A stretch of 5,515 nt of DNA from JBOHNM01 sp050730675 (GTDB taxonomy: Bacteria > Planctomycetota > Phycisphaerae > Phycisphaerales > UBA1924). The stretch is from contig JBOHNM010000212.1 of assembly GCA_050730675.1 (NCBI GenBank), positions 1 to 5,515 of the forward strand, read 5' to 3'. A program made the position numbers and the translations under genes. The notes under the pieces were generated by a model. The model was not told the DNA's origin, did no database searches, and saw nothing but the letters and a program-made list of their open reading frames with translations. Of this stretch, positions 5,169-5,515 are shown piece after piece (position 1 is the stretch's first letter; every line of letters starts with the position of its first letter).

Positions 5169-5515
5169 GTGAAGCCCAGCGCGCCGGTGCGGTCACTGGC
5201 GGAGTTGCTGCGGCAGTCGCGACTGGCCGCGGACATGACGCTGGCGGACCTGGCGGAGGCGGTGGAGTGTGCGCGGTCGTACCTCTCGGCGATCGAGAAC
5301 GAGCAGCGGGCGGCGCCCTCGCCGGAAATGCTGGGGAAGATGGAGAGGGCGATGCGGCTGCGGGCGGGGACACTGATCGAGGCGGCGCAGTGGCAATCGG
5401 CGCCGGCGATGGTGAAGCGTCATGTGGCGGCGATGCAGACGAGCCAGCGGGTGACGCGCGAACTGCTGCACGCGGTGCGCGAGGGGGAGGGGGGGCTGGA
5501 TGCGCTCTACCGCTC
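5169..5515 (+). CDS. XRE-family HTH regulator, 3' end missing
   Basis: The frame is open to the window end; 115 codons are visible. The N-terminal part SLAELLRQSRLAADMTLADL leads into LAEAVECARSYLSAIENEQR, the classic XRE helix-turn-helix with the recognition helix near SYLSAIE. A dimer-like helical segment (MLGKMERAMRLRAGTLIEAA) follows, and then a helical region QWQSAPAMVKRHVAAMQTSQ. Planctomycete proteins of this style often continue into an ImmA/IrrE-type (DUF955) metallopeptidase domain, but that part lies outside the window and is not claimed. The start is uncertain: GTG at 5169, GTG at 5187 and ATG at 5235 are all in frame. The ATG would cut off the first helix, so one of the GTG codons is preferred. 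It is transcribed divergently from the terminase operon across a 198-base gap, so it is a candidate regulator of that operon. Confidence 0.75.
   Translation, partial: MKPSAPVRSLAELLRQSRLAADMTLADLAEAVECARSYLSAIENEQRAAPSPEMLGKMERAMRLRAGTLIEAAQWQSAPAMVKRHVAAMQTSQRVTRELLHAVREGEGGLDALYR

Overview
The window is GC-rich bacterial DNA that looks planctomycetal, most likely Phycisphaerae-like. The basis is protein resemblance: a DUF6677-type membrane protein at the left edge, an XRE regulator of a style I associate with that group at the right edge, and intergenic boilerplate repeats. This taxonomic guess comes from recall, not from a search. Apart from the four intergenic gaps (none over 200 bp), all of the sequence is coding, and I see no tRNA, rRNA, CRISPR array, integrase or transposase.

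Left flank (2-864, plus strand): two overlapping membrane-protein genes. The first lacks its 5' end. The second is an 84-residue protein whose ATG shares one base with the upstream TGA.

Centre (940-4970, minus strand): one apparent operon, read from right to left. It encodes a protein with two helix-turn-helix segments, a compact ABC-type ATPase coupled to it by a GTGA overlap, a GNAT-fold acetyltransferase whose sequence resembles the acetyltransferase half of COG2401 proteins, and a phage-type terminase large subunit with intact ATPase and nuclease motifs. COG2401 is a group in which an ABC ATPase and an acetyltransferase are one polypeptide. Here the two halves lie in different frames, and the ATPase frame has no stop codon near the acetyltransferase start. 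A frameshift (programmed, mutational or a sequence error) or an indel therefore has to be considered. No portal, capsid or tail gene is present in the window, so the cassette is either an edge of a prophage or gene-transfer-agent-like element, or a stand-alone DNA-handling module.

Control region (4971-5168): an AT-rich divergent intergenic stretch with a plausible promoter for the minus-strand operon. A pair of 10-bp direct repeats and an inverted repeat sit on and around this promoter and form a candidate operator. To its right a plus-strand XRE-family regulator begins and runs off the window.

The most interesting points are the capsid-less HTH / ABC ATPase / acetyltransferase / terminase cassette, the frame break between the two COG2401-like halves, a four-cysteine cluster between the two terminase domains, and a palindromic low-complexity insertion carried in frame inside the terminase gene.
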